Below, one piece after another: positions 8,821-15,946 of a stretch of 52,011 bases of DNA. Position 1 is the first letter of the stretch. Every line of letters begins with the position of its first letter. The DNA lies in contig JAJDCB010000024.1 of assembly GCA_029261065.1 (NCBI GenBank), positions 166,364-218,374 of the forward strand, given 5' to 3'. The notes beneath the pieces are model-generated. The model did not search any database. It had not been told where the DNA came from and saw nothing but the letters and a program-made list of their open reading frames with translations. The stretch comes from Candidatus Omnitrophota bacterium. GTDB lineage: Bacteria > Omnitrophota > Gorgyraeia > Zapsychrales > Zapsychraceae. Made by a program: the position numbers and the translations under genes.

Positions 8821-9549
8821 CTATTTCGAAATTGGTCTATTTGGATTATTATGAAGTCCACATTCTTTCTTCTCAGGAGACTCCCACCACCAACGTCCTG
8901 CGCGAATATCTTCTCCTTCTTTTACGGCACGCGTACAACTGGCACATCCAATACTAACAAACCCTTTATCATGCAAAGGGCTAACATCCACATCATTTTC
9001 TTTAATATATTGATGAACATCTTCTAACGACCAATCTGCTAAAGGATTAATCTTTATCTTTTGATTCCCCTCATCCCACTCAAATGTCTTTAATTCTGTT
9101 CGCGTCACAGATTGCTCCCGCCTTAAGCCTGTCATCCAAGCATCAACTTTTGATAATGCGCGCCTTAATGGTTGTACTTTACGAATCCCACAACATAATT
9201 TTCGATTTTCGATACTCTCATAAAATAAATCAATCCCTTTTTCTTCAACCATCTCTTCAACCGCCTTAGTATCGGGATAATAGATCTTAAAGGTAATAGG
9301 ATATTTCTTTTGCGTTTTAGCAATGAGCTGATAAGTCTCTTGAAACAATCGCCCTGTATCCAAAGTAAAAACCTCTAATTCAGGCGCCACCTTTGCAATC
9401 ATATCCGTAATCACCTGATCTTCTTCCCCAAGACTTGACGCAAAACTTAAACGATCACCAAACGCATCAAACCCCAACTTAATAATCTCCTGAGCCTTTA
9501 ACCCCGTCGCTTTTTCTTGAAGGTCTGTAAGCTTATCTTTTAATGTCAT
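8821..9549 (-). CDS. cysH: Phosphosulfate reductase, APS-type with Fe-S cysteines
   Basis: 242 residues of the CysH family: PP-loop SFASSLGEEDQV, the FTLDTGRLFQETY segment, and the C-terminal catalytic ECGLH (C230). The enzyme reduces the activated sulfate to sulfite. Two cysteine pairs, C119-C120 (LCCGIRK) and C202/C205 (GCASC), are the 4Fe-4S ligands of APS reductases and are absent from PAPS-only enzymes. APS is therefore the probable substrate, which agrees with the degenerate APS kinase half of the neighbouring CysNC. First gene of the cys operon; the start follows AAAGGA at a usual distance. Confidence 0.94.
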   Translation of the reverse strand: MTLKDKLTDLQEKATGLKAQEIIKLGFDAFGDRLSFASSLGEEDQVITDMIAKVAPELEVFTLDTGRLFQETYQLIAKTQKKYPITFKIYYPDTKAVEEMVEEKGIDLFYESIENRKLCCGIRKVQPLRRALSKVDAWMTGLRREQSVTRTELKTFEWDEGNQKIKINPLADWSLEDVHQYIKENDVDVSPLHDKGFVSIGCASCTRAVKEGEDIRAGRWWWESPEKKECGLHNNPNRPISK

Positions 9550-9603
9550 AATATTATTCCTTTACGTTTTAAATTAGCTAATTGAATGAAGCTTCACATA
9601 TCA

Positions 9604-9693
9604 AGCGGAATACTAGACCCTGTCCGGCTCAGACATTCGCCCTGGCCTTCTGGGCCGGGCTCAAACTCGCCTGACAGGGTCTAGTATTCCGCT
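9604..9693. repeat. Palindromic element copy 1: conserved core, variable perfect arms
   Basis: Arms 9604-9624 and 9673-9693 are perfect 21-bp inverted repeats enclosing a 48-nt core. Inside the core, CTGGCC (9642-9647) and GGCCGG (9653-9658) pair around the loop TTCTG. The core matches, in inverted orientation, the core of the element at 9763-9863, including CGGCTCAGA and GCTCAAACTCGCCT. The arms of the two copies are unrelated apart from the innermost CTGTC/GACAG. Neither side has the T-run of an intrinsic terminator. Element class unknown. Confidence 0.9.
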
Positions 9694-9762
9694 ATATAGC
9701 TAAATTTCACAAAAATTAGAAAACATTAAAAATTAACATTGTTATACTGCTAAATTCTTCCT

Positions 9763-9863
9763 AAAGACAGAACAGGCTAAAGTCTGTCAGGCGAGTTTGA
9801 GCATTTGCCCAGAAGGCAAAGGCGAATATCTGAGCCGGACAGACTTTAGCCTGTTCTGTCTTT
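9763..9863. repeat. Palindromic element copy 2: same core inverted, different perfect arms
   Basis: Arms 9763-9788 and 9838-9863 are perfect 26-bp inverted repeats around a 49-nt core. The core is the reverse complement of copy 1 with few changes. Its inner hairpin is TTTGCC (9804-9809) and GGCAAA (9815-9820) around CAGAA, so three of the six inner base pairs differ from copy 1 while pairing is kept. It begins 69 nt after copy 1 ends and stops 20 nt from the cysK stop codon. Confidence 0.9.
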
Positions 9864-9883
9864 CTGGCTCCCCTTGCAAGCTT

Positions 9884-10816
9884 CTAAGCTTCAAAATATT
9901 GCTCCATGGAAAAATAACGTTCGCCGGTGTCACATAATATGGTGACTACGCGTTTATTGGGGCCTAAGCTTTTGGCAATTTGTAATGAGGCGACAACGTT
10001 CGCGCCTGATGAAATGCCTACGCATAAGCCTTCTTCTTTGCCAAGGCGACGAGACATATTAAAAGCTTCTTGATCATCAACTAAAATGATTTCATCAATA
10101 ATATCTTTATTTAGAATCTCTGGGATAAATCCAGCACCAATACCTTGGATTTTGTGATGTCCAGCGGGCCTCCCTGATAGGACAGCACTTTTTTTTGGTT
10201 CTACAGCAACAATTTTGATGTCTTTATACTTTTCTTTAAGAACTTCGCCAACGCCTGTAATTGTGCCGCCTGTGCCAACGCCAGCGACTAGAGCATCGAT
10301 ATGACCATCGCAAGCTTCTAAAATTTCTAAGGCTGTTGTCTTACGATGCGCCTCCGGATTATCTAAACTTTTAAATTGTAATGGAATGAAACTATTTCCT
10401 ATATTGCCATGCAACTCTTTAGCCTTTTCAATAGCACCGCGCACACCCTTCTTCGCTGGTGTCAATATAACCTCCGCTCCATAATTACGTAACAAATAAA
10501 TGCGCTCTAAACTCAAATCTTCTGGCATTGTTAGGATACATCTATACCCTTTAACGGCACAAATCATGGCAAGACCAATACCCGTATTACCTGTGGTTGG
10601 TTCGATAATGGTTGAACCTTTTTTTAAAATACCTTTTCTTTCAGCTTGCTCAATCATAATCAAACAGGGTCGATCCTTAATACTTCCACCTGGATTCATA
10701 GATTCAAGCTTACCTAAAATTTCCGCACACGACTGATTAGCTACAATTTTGTTTAGCCGTACCAAAGGCGTCTTACCAATTAACTCTGTCACATCATTGA
10801 CTATTTTATGAACCAT
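9884..10816 (-). CDS. cysK: Cysteine synthase (O-acetylserine sulfhydrylase)
   Basis: 310 residues, normal family length. PLP-dependent enzyme joining sulfide and O-acetylserine to make cysteine. PLP lysine K47 in the NPGGSIKDRP motif; substrate loop EPTTGNTGIGLAM; phosphate-binding GVGTGGTITGVG; C-terminal SSGANVVAS. It overlaps the permease gene upstream by 16 bases, so it belongs to the rrf2-permease-cysK transcript. Serine acetyltransferase and sulfite reductase are not in the window. Confidence 0.96.
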   Translation of the reverse strand: MVHKIVNDVTELIGKTPLVRLNKIVANQSCAEILGKLESMNPGGSIKDRPCLIMIEQAERKGILKKGSTIIEPTTGNTGIGLAMICAVKGYRCILTMPEDLSLERIYLLRNYGAEVILTPAKKGVRGAIEKAKELHGNIGNSFIPLQFKSLDNPEAHRKTTALEILEACDGHIDALVAGVGTGGTITGVGEVLKEKYKDIKIVAVEPKKSAVLSGRPAGHHKIQGIGAGFIPEILNKDIIDEIILVDDQEAFNMSRRLGKEEGLCVGISSGANVVASLQIAKSLGPNKRVVTILCDTGERYFSMEQYFEA

Positions 10817-11757
10817 ATTGCTAGCACCCAGCTTAAGAAAAAGGTTAATATTGGATTAATTGTCCACGTATAAAACGTTCTAATAATATATTTATTTTTG
10901 AATGTTTCAGCAACGCCATCTTTTAAACTTGAAATCGCAAAAATGGCTCCCATCTGCAACATCACTAAAGATTGAGGAACGCCAAAACAAGAAGCAATAA
11001 TCATCAAAGTTCCACTGACTAAAGAAATGATCGATGCCGTTGGTAAACCTAAAGGAACAATTTTATTACCAGCGGTCTTAATGGGCCCTGTAAATATAAA
11101 AGCGCCAAGACCATAAATAATCGCGTATATAAAAAAAACATTAATTAAGGATATATCGAGTCGTCCAAATAAAGGGCCCACGACGTTTGCGACATTATTT
11201 GTACCAACTGAAAAAGCACTGTAACAACTGCAAAAAATAACAAACTTTCTTAATTTAGATTGATGATTGATAAATCGTTCATACAACCAAAAATTTGATT
11301 TGCGTGGAGGATAAATAAAACCGCCTAAATAATAACTTAATGCAAAACTAATTAAAGGCAAGACTATCCAAAAAGGTATAAGAAAACCTAACGTGGCTAA
11401 GTTCACCGCAGAAAATCGAGCCCCCACACCTGCAATAGCTGCTACCGTAACAAGAGACGTAGATTGCGGGATCTTTGTTAAATTGGCAACAAACATGCTT
11501 AAGCCCGCGCTAAAAAATATAATTACTAACGCCTTTGTACCCAAAAGATGTGAAGGAACAATGCTTTTTCCCAACGTTGTCGCAACCGAGTCACCAAAAA
11601 TTAGCGCCCCTAAAATTACAAATACGATAAACAATAAACCCGCTCTTGCCTTTGGTAAAATATTACCACCATAACTGGCCGCAAACGCAGCTGCAAAGCT
11701 AGCGCCCCCCATGTTTATGGCAAAAAACGTTGCTAAGATATAAATGAGAAAGAACAT
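10801..11757 (-). CDS. PiT-family permease, probably sulfate (CysP-type)
   Basis: 318 residues, about nine or ten membrane segments, with the two internal repeats of the inorganic phosphate transporter (PiT/Pho-4) family: an N-terminal FFAINMGGASFAAAFAASYG and a C-terminal AFSVGTNNVANVVGPLF. Members of this family carry phosphate or, in the CysP branch known from Bacillus, sulfate. The gene lies between an Rrf2 regulator and cysK, next to the cysH-D-N operon, so sulfate uptake is the likelier role. This is inferred from context only. The start is 9 bases after rrf2. Confidence 0.88.
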   Translation of the reverse strand: MFFLIYILATFFAINMGGASFAAAFAASYGGNILPKARAGLLFIVFVILGALIFGDSVATTLGKSIVPSHLLGTKALVIIFFSAGLSMFVANLTKIPQSTSLVTVAAIAGVGARFSAVNLATLGFLIPFWIVLPLISFALSYYLGGFIYPPRKSNFWLYERFINHQSKLRKFVIFCSCYSAFSVGTNNVANVVGPLFGRLDISLINVFFIYAIIYGLGAFIFTGPIKTAGNKIVPLGLPTASIISLVSGTLMIIASCFGVPQSLVMLQMGAIFAISSLKDGVAETFKNKYIIRTFYTWTINPILTFFLSWVLAIWFIK

Positions 11758-11766
11758 GTCTTCATT

Positions 11767-12192
11767 TTAGATATCAAAGGTAACCACATTATTCCTTTGA
11801 ATCTGCCTTTGAGAAATGATTTCAAAAGTAATATTTTCCATTGATTTTAGGACAGCTTGATCAATACCTGACCAAATCGATTCAAAGACATCATCCCCTT
11901 TTTGGGGATCGCGTTCGATGGAATTAATCTGACCATTTCCAAAACTAACCAAAAGATCTGTTAATAATATACTTTGAGGGGATTTACTCAATAAATACCC
12001 CCCATTTTTCCCTCTAACACTTTTAACAAACCCCAAATTCTTAAGTTGAATGAGGATTTGGGTCAAAAATTTCATAGGAATACTCTGATTCTGAGCAATC
12101 TCATTGATCCTCAGTGGGTTTTCTTTGGGCCAATGTAAAGATAGCTCTAACAAGGCTTTACACGCATAATCTATTTTTGCTGATATCTTCAT
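11767..12192 (-). CDS. Rrf2-family transcriptional regulator, probable sulfur regulator
   Basis: 141 residues. Rrf2 winged helix: KISAKIDYACKALLELSLH, helix-turn-helix RINEIAQNQSIPMKFLTQIL, wing VRGKNGGYLL. The three-cysteine cluster of IscR-type Fe-S members is missing (the only Cys is in YACKAL), so it resembles CymR more than IscR. It leads a transcript with a PiT permease and cysK, which points to control of sulfate assimilation and cysteine synthesis. The upstream promoter carries two inverted repeats suitable for autoregulation. Confidence 0.92.
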   Translation of the reverse strand: MKISAKIDYACKALLELSLHWPKENPLRINEIAQNQSIPMKFLTQILIQLKNLGFVKSVRGKNGGYLLSKSPQSILLTDLLVSFGNGQINSIERDPQKGDDVFESIWSGIDQAVLKSMENITFEIISQRQIQRNNVVTFDI

Positions 12193-12202
12193 TTTTAATC
12201 TC

Positions 12203-12224
12203 TACTAACTTGATTATATTAGTA
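12203..12224. promoter_or_regulatory. Candidate operator in the rrf2 promoter
   Basis: Inverted repeat TACTAA - 10 nt - TTAGTA placed just downstream of the -10 box, over the predicted transcription start of rrf2. Location and dyad symmetry suit Rrf2 autorepression. A second dyad, TGACACTATTGTCA, overlaps the -35 box. Confidence 0.5.
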
Positions 12225-12253
12225 AAGATACAATAAAATGACACTATTGTCAA
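12225..12253 (-). promoter_or_regulatory. Sigma-70-type promoter for rrf2-permease-cysK
   Basis: On the minus strand TTGACA (12248-12253), a 17-nt spacer, then TATCTT (12225-12230). The -35 matches consensus exactly; a second TATAAT lies a few bases downstream. The promoter falls between the mutY stop and the rrf2 start. Confidence 0.7.
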
Positions 12254-12256
12254 TAA

Positions 12257-13321
12257 CTATTTGTGAGAAACAGAGGTAAGGGAACTTTGAAGCTTTTCGA
12301 CAATTTTAGCACTACCAGAAGGCATAGGATAGCGTGATAATTCTTTAAGAGAAACCCATTTATGCCTCTCGTCCACAGGAGGATCATTTTCAATCACGCA
12401 GAAGGCCACCCACAAATTCACCCGAAATTGCGTATAATAATGCTTCACATTCATCATATGTTTATGCCCTCGCACATTTACCCCAATTTCTTCCCGTAAC
12501 TCCCTAGATAACGCACCTGGATGCGTTTCATTTGCCTCTAGCTTCCCACCTGGAAATTCCCACAAATCAGCAAGAAGACCTTTTGAAGGACGCTGTTGGA
12601 TATAAAATTTATTTCTTTTTTTTATAATCCCAATGACAGCATCAATATTTTTTATCGTTTTGGATTGCTTATCAGGAATAATTTCTTGTATTCCTTTTTT
12701 ATACGCCAGACATTTTTCTTTAACAGGACACAACAAACACAGAGGTTCTTTATTCCTACAAATAAGTGCCCCTAATTCCATAAGAGCTTGATTAAAGGTT
12801 CTATTATTTTTTTTCGGCATGACTTGATCTAAAAACTTATATATGGTTTGATCATTTTTAAGATCAGCTTTTCCTTTTATAGCTAACACTCGCATAACCA
12901 CACGTCTGACGTTAGCATCAATAATAGGTTCACGTTTATCAAAGGCGATGCTTAACAAGGCCCCTATCGTGTATGGTCCAAAGCCTGGTAACTCTTTAAG
13001 CTCTTCTCTTTTTGAAGGGACTTTCCCATTAAAATGATCGACAATATATTTAGCAGCTTTATGGATGTTCTTAGCCCTACTATAATAACCAAGGCCTTGC
13101 CATAAATTTAAAATTTGCTGCTCTTCGGCCTTTGCTGCAGAATGAACATTTGGAAACTTTTTAGTCCAACGTTCATAATAAGGTATAACGGCTTTAACAG
13201 TTGTTTGCTGTAACATGATCTCAGATATCCAAATTTTGTAAGGATCTTTTGTTTCTCTCCAAGGCAAATCTCTTGCATTTTTAAAATACCATCGATTTAA
13301 TTCTCTTGAAAATTCGGACAT
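12257..13321 (-). CDS. mutY: A/G-specific adenine DNA glycosylase MutY
   Basis: 354 residues. Removes adenine mispaired with 8-oxoguanine. Catalytic E34 (WISEIMLQQT) and D135 (IIDANVRR), helix-hairpin-helix LPGFGPYTIGALL, and Fe-S cluster cysteines C188, C195, C198, C204 with C-X6-C-X2-C-X5-C spacing. The C-terminal NUDIX-like domain has the signature GGKLEANETHPGALSRELRE, used to read oxoguanine. It ends just before the rrf2 promoter and starts 9 bases after the CbiX-like gene. Confidence 0.96.
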   Translation of the reverse strand: MSEFSRELNRWYFKNARDLPWRETKDPYKIWISEIMLQQTTVKAVIPYYERWTKKFPNVHSAAKAEEQQILNLWQGLGYYSRAKNIHKAAKYIVDHFNGKVPSKREELKELPGFGPYTIGALLSIAFDKREPIIDANVRRVVMRVLAIKGKADLKNDQTIYKFLDQVMPKKNNRTFNQALMELGALICRNKEPLCLLCPVKEKCLAYKKGIQEIIPDKQSKTIKNIDAVIGIIKKRNKFYIQQRPSKGLLADLWEFPGGKLEANETHPGALSRELREEIGVNVRGHKHMMNVKHYYTQFRVNLWVAFCVIENDPPVDERHKWVSLKELSRYPMPSGSAKIVEKLQSSLTSVSHK

Positions 13322-13330
13322 AAGAAATTC

Positions 13331-13693
13331 CTATGATAGGTAATCTAAAAATAAACTAACAATATTAGGATGTTGACCAATAGGCGGGCTAATGACAAAT
13401 GTGTGCGTGGGGTACTCCGCTTTTATCTTATCTACGATGGCTGGAATATCTTCATCAACATGGCGTCCTGAATTTAGAAAATTAAGAAGAACGATAATTT
13501 TTTTTGCACCAGAATCAATGCAATTTTTTAATCCACGCGGGATATCAGGATTTTCAATTTCAAGAAAGGCAAAATCGACAAATTTATATTTTGATTCCGC
13601 CTTAATTTTCTCAACCAAACGAGAAACCTCTTCTTTCGTTTGAGGCGAATGGCTTCCATGGGATACAACTAATATAGCGGTTTCTTCAGGCAT
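13331..13693 (-). CDS. CbiX/SirB-type sirohydrochlorin chelatase-like protein
   Basis: 120 residues, the size of the short, single-domain chelatases. N-terminal LVVSHGSHSPQTKEEV carries the metal-binding His seen in CbiX; the second His is in LLNFLNSGRHVDEDIPAIV. The C-terminus IGQHPNIVSLFLDYL is also typical. Such enzymes insert cobalt, nickel or iron into sirohydrochlorin. With sulfate reduction genes nearby, an iron chelatase making siroheme for sulfite reductase is plausible, but metal specificity cannot be read from sequence. Confidence 0.85.
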   Translation of the reverse strand: MPEETAILVVSHGSHSPQTKEEVSRLVEKIKAESKYKFVDFAFLEIENPDIPRGLKNCIDSGAKKIIVLLNFLNSGRHVDEDIPAIVDKIKAEYPTHTFVISPPIGQHPNIVSLFLDYLS

Positions 13694-13699
13694 AGTAAG

Positions 13700-14572
13700 C
13701 TACAATTTAATTGTTTTTATAGGATGAGGAGAGAATTTAACTTCTAAAACAGAACCATAAGGAAACAAATGTTTGTGATGGGCCCCATCTAGGTAAACGA
13801 CTCCTTTACGCATTAATGAAGTAACCAAAATTTTTTCCCCCTGATGTAACACCCCTCCCGTTAAGCGATAATCTTCGTTTTTTCCAGCATATAATTCTCG
13901 AGGCAAATATTGCAATTTCTTATCAAATTGAGAAATAATTTTTCCTCCCGCTGAATGAATGGCGCCTGAGCTTCCAGCAGGTGTTGAAATCCAAATGCCT
14001 GAACTTCTTTGTTCTTCAACACGATCCTTAATCTTTAAATAATAACGGCATAACATAGCAGGATTTTGATGACACATCAGAATATCATTGAGAGCATCAA
14101 TAGGCTCTACATCTTTATCAACCTTAACCCTTAAACGTTGAAAATGAGCTATTTGAATTTTTTTAGATAATATTCTTTTAAGTATTTTTTCAAAATTTGC
14201 AGCATTTGCGATACAAAAACGACCAACACTATGATTAGGGGCTGAATTGACTCCAATCATAACTTGATTCGAACAATGCCGAGCGGCTTCTAAAAACGTA
14301 CCATCCCCTCCAACCGTAATAATAAGATCATATCTAGCGTAGTCAATCTTCCGACCTCTATAACATTCCGTATATCTAACCCCATGACTTAACAAACACC
14401 TCGAGACACTCTTAAGTGTTGCATAATGATCTTGATGCGAGGCTTCAAATCTCTTTCTTTCTTTTTTGACAATGGCATTACGAGGATTAAGCGACCCCCT
14501 CTTATCAAGAAAATAGATTTTATAGGCACTACGTTTATAGAGAAGTAATACGTTTTTAAAAGTCATAGTCAT
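13700..14572 (-). CDS. NAD kinase family protein
   Basis: 290 residues. Signature GGDGT in IITVGGDGTFLEAARH, the GVNSAPNHSVGRFC segment, and STPAGSSGAIHSAGG, which corresponds to the STPTGSTAY region of NAD kinases. Phosphorylates NAD to NADP. The N-terminal part (LLYKRSAYKIYFLDKRGSLN) and an Asn-Ser-Ala in place of the usual Asn-x-Gly are divergent, so this may belong to the diverged branch rather than the canonical NadK. It lies 6 bases upstream of the CbiX-like gene. Confidence 0.85.
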   Translation of the reverse strand: MTMTFKNVLLLYKRSAYKIYFLDKRGSLNPRNAIVKKERKRFEASHQDHYATLKSVSRCLLSHGVRYTECYRGRKIDYARYDLIITVGGDGTFLEAARHCSNQVMIGVNSAPNHSVGRFCIANAANFEKILKRILSKKIQIAHFQRLRVKVDKDVEPIDALNDILMCHQNPAMLCRYYLKIKDRVEEQRSSGIWISTPAGSSGAIHSAGGKIISQFDKKLQYLPRELYAGKNEDYRLTGGVLHQGEKILVTSLMRKGVVYLDGAHHKHLFPYGSVLEVKFSPHPIKTIKL

Positions 14573-14637
14573 TATACGCTCAGCTACTATCCCAACATGG
14601 ACTTCCTTACTCTTTATTAATTCATCATGCTTTACAA

Positions 14638-14775
14638 TTACTGTTTAATTGCCTTAATGAATATCTTCAATCGTTTCTTTTTATCAAAACCAAAACTTCC
14701 ATCGAAAGCTTCGACGAATTCGTCGCCTTCAATGATACTAGAGCCTTTATGCGAAAAACAGAAAACATTCGGAAC
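14638..14775 (-). other. In-frame 45-codon continuation after the stop of the preceding small gene
   Basis: After the TAA at 14776 the same frame stays open for 45 codons, reading VPNVFCFSHKGSSIIEGDEF and ending KAIKQ-stop. The segment CFSHKGSS repeats the CLHKGSS found just before the stop. Around the stop is an inverted repeat TTCGGAA...TTCCGAA, and 14712-14725 is a perfect palindrome CGACGAATTCGTCG. It could be a broken C-terminus, a partial duplication, or read-through. No start codon or ribosome site of its own was found. Confidence 0.45.
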
Positions 14776-15141
14776 TTAGATTTCATTCCGAACACTACTC
14801 CCTTTGTGTAGACAACCTTCAATTTCGGACTCTACAATTAACAAATTGTCTTTAACAATCGGTTTTACATTAACGGCTATATTTTCTTCAAAATAATTGA
14901 CTTCCGGATCACCTTGCTTTGGCCAGTAAGGTGTCTGTGAATCATTTTTATAAACACCAATTTGCTCATTTTTAAGGAAAAATTTGTATTCATCACCTTC
15001 AATTTCTTGATCATCATAAACAACAGCAATTTTGACAACTAATGCAACATTCTGCTCTGTTACACTTAATAAATCCTTTGCATCAACCGATGATGAAATA
15101 AATAGCATCATAAAAGAAACTAATAGGAATAATTTTCTCAT
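14776..15141 (-). CDS. Small exported protein, weakly DsbD-alpha-like, possibly truncated
   Basis: 121 residues from an ATG preceded by AAGGAGAG at good spacing. Signal peptide MRKLFLLVSFMMLFISSSVDA then K. The mature part (KIAVVYDDQEIEGDEYKFFL, then PYWPKQGDPEVNYFEENI and a beta strand before EIEGCLHKGSS) is beta-rich and, with Gly-Cys near the end, vaguely recalls the periplasmic N-terminal domain of thiol:disulfide interchange protein DsbD, which has a Gly-Cys-x(6)-Cys-Tyr pattern. This similarity is weak. The frame continues beyond the stop with a second cysteine, so the gene may have been cut short. Confidence 0.6.
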   Translation of the reverse strand: MRKLFLLVSFMMLFISSSVDAKDLLSVTEQNVALVVKIAVVYDDQEIEGDEYKFFLKNEQIGVYKNDSQTPYWPKQGDPEVNYFEENIAVNVKPIVKDNLLIVESEIEGCLHKGSSVRNEI

Positions 15142-15224
15142 TTTGTCTCTCCTTATTAATAGATTTCGGTAATATTTTCATATTTTCAATGCCTTAACAA
15201 TTTTTACCATGCTCATTCATTTCT

Positions 15225-15899
15225 TTATCCATCTACTAGTTGAAACTCCATTAAATCTTCCATTTCTTTAATACTTGAAAAAGTAATATCTGCAGCTTTC
15301 AAATGAGATTTAGGCAAAGATGTTTCCAGTGCCAAACACCGAATACCAGCCTTTTTAGCAGACTCTATTCCAAAAGGTGCATTTTCAATAACAACGGCGT
15401 CATGACTTTGAACATTCAATTTAAGAAGAGATTTCATATACGGTTCTGGATGAGGCTTACCATGAGTGACATCATTTCCCGTTATAATCACAGAAAATAA
15501 TTTTTTAATATGCACTGGCAGAATTTGTTCCAATTCATGCCGTGATGTTCCCGTAACTAAACCTAAATGAAAACGATTTCGATACAATTTTTTAATAAAA
15601 TTGCGTGACCCTTGAATAAAGCGTGCACGAACAATCTTTTTAAATAAAACTTCCTTTTTCGTTAACAAGCGCTTGGCATGCGATTCGCTAAAAGGCTTTT
15701 TATATTTGGTAAATAACTCTTTAACACTCTGCAATCCTCTTTGCCCTTCTCGAGTGTAAATATCAAGATAATTCACATGCACATCCTCATCCGCTAGCAC
15801 TTTTTTCCAAGCGCGATAATGGTCGGGCATGGTGTGCGTGATGACGCCATCCATATCAAAAATGACTGATTTACACTTAATCGTCGTTGTCTTCATCAT
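15225..15899 (-). CDS. HAD-superfamily phosphatase, beta-phosphoglucomutase-like
   Basis: 224 residues. HAD motif I VIFDMDGVITHTMPDHYRAW, motif II LVTGTSRHE, the Lys of motif III in THGKPHPEPY, and motif IV as VIENAPFGIESAKKAGI, with Glu-Asn instead of the usual Glu-Asp. The helical cap between motifs I and II puts it in the beta-phosphoglucomutase/phosphatase branch acting on small sugar phosphates. Exact substrate unknown. It stands alone between a small exported protein and an amino-acid symporter. Confidence 0.9.
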   Translation of the reverse strand: MMKTTTIKCKSVIFDMDGVITHTMPDHYRAWKKVLADEDVHVNYLDIYTREGQRGLQSVKELFTKYKKPFSESHAKRLLTKKEVLFKKIVRARFIQGSRNFIKKLYRNRFHLGLVTGTSRHELEQILPVHIKKLFSVIITGNDVTHGKPHPEPYMKSLLKLNVQSHDAVVIENAPFGIESAKKAGIRCLALETSLPKSHLKAADITFSSIKEMEDLMEFQLVDG

Positions 15900-15946
15900 T
15901 AAGATTATAATATTGAAAAAACCAATAGCAAGGCATTTTGCATGCT

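Larger units (their letters stand above)
9550..9883. other. 334-bp non-coding stretch between cysK and cysH holding two hairpin elements
   Basis: No convincing reading frame. Besides the two large hairpin elements listed separately, the part nearest cysH has two small perfect palindromes, AATTAGCTAATT and TGAAGCTTCA, in the place expected for a cysH promoter or operator. I could not settle on a good -10/-35 pair there. It is downstream of cysK and upstream of cysH, both on the minus strand. Confidence 0.7.

Noticed and set aside
9604-9863. Integron attC sites or simple transcription terminators
   Set aside because: No attC core boxes (GTTRRRY/RYYYAAC) seen and no T-runs after the stems.
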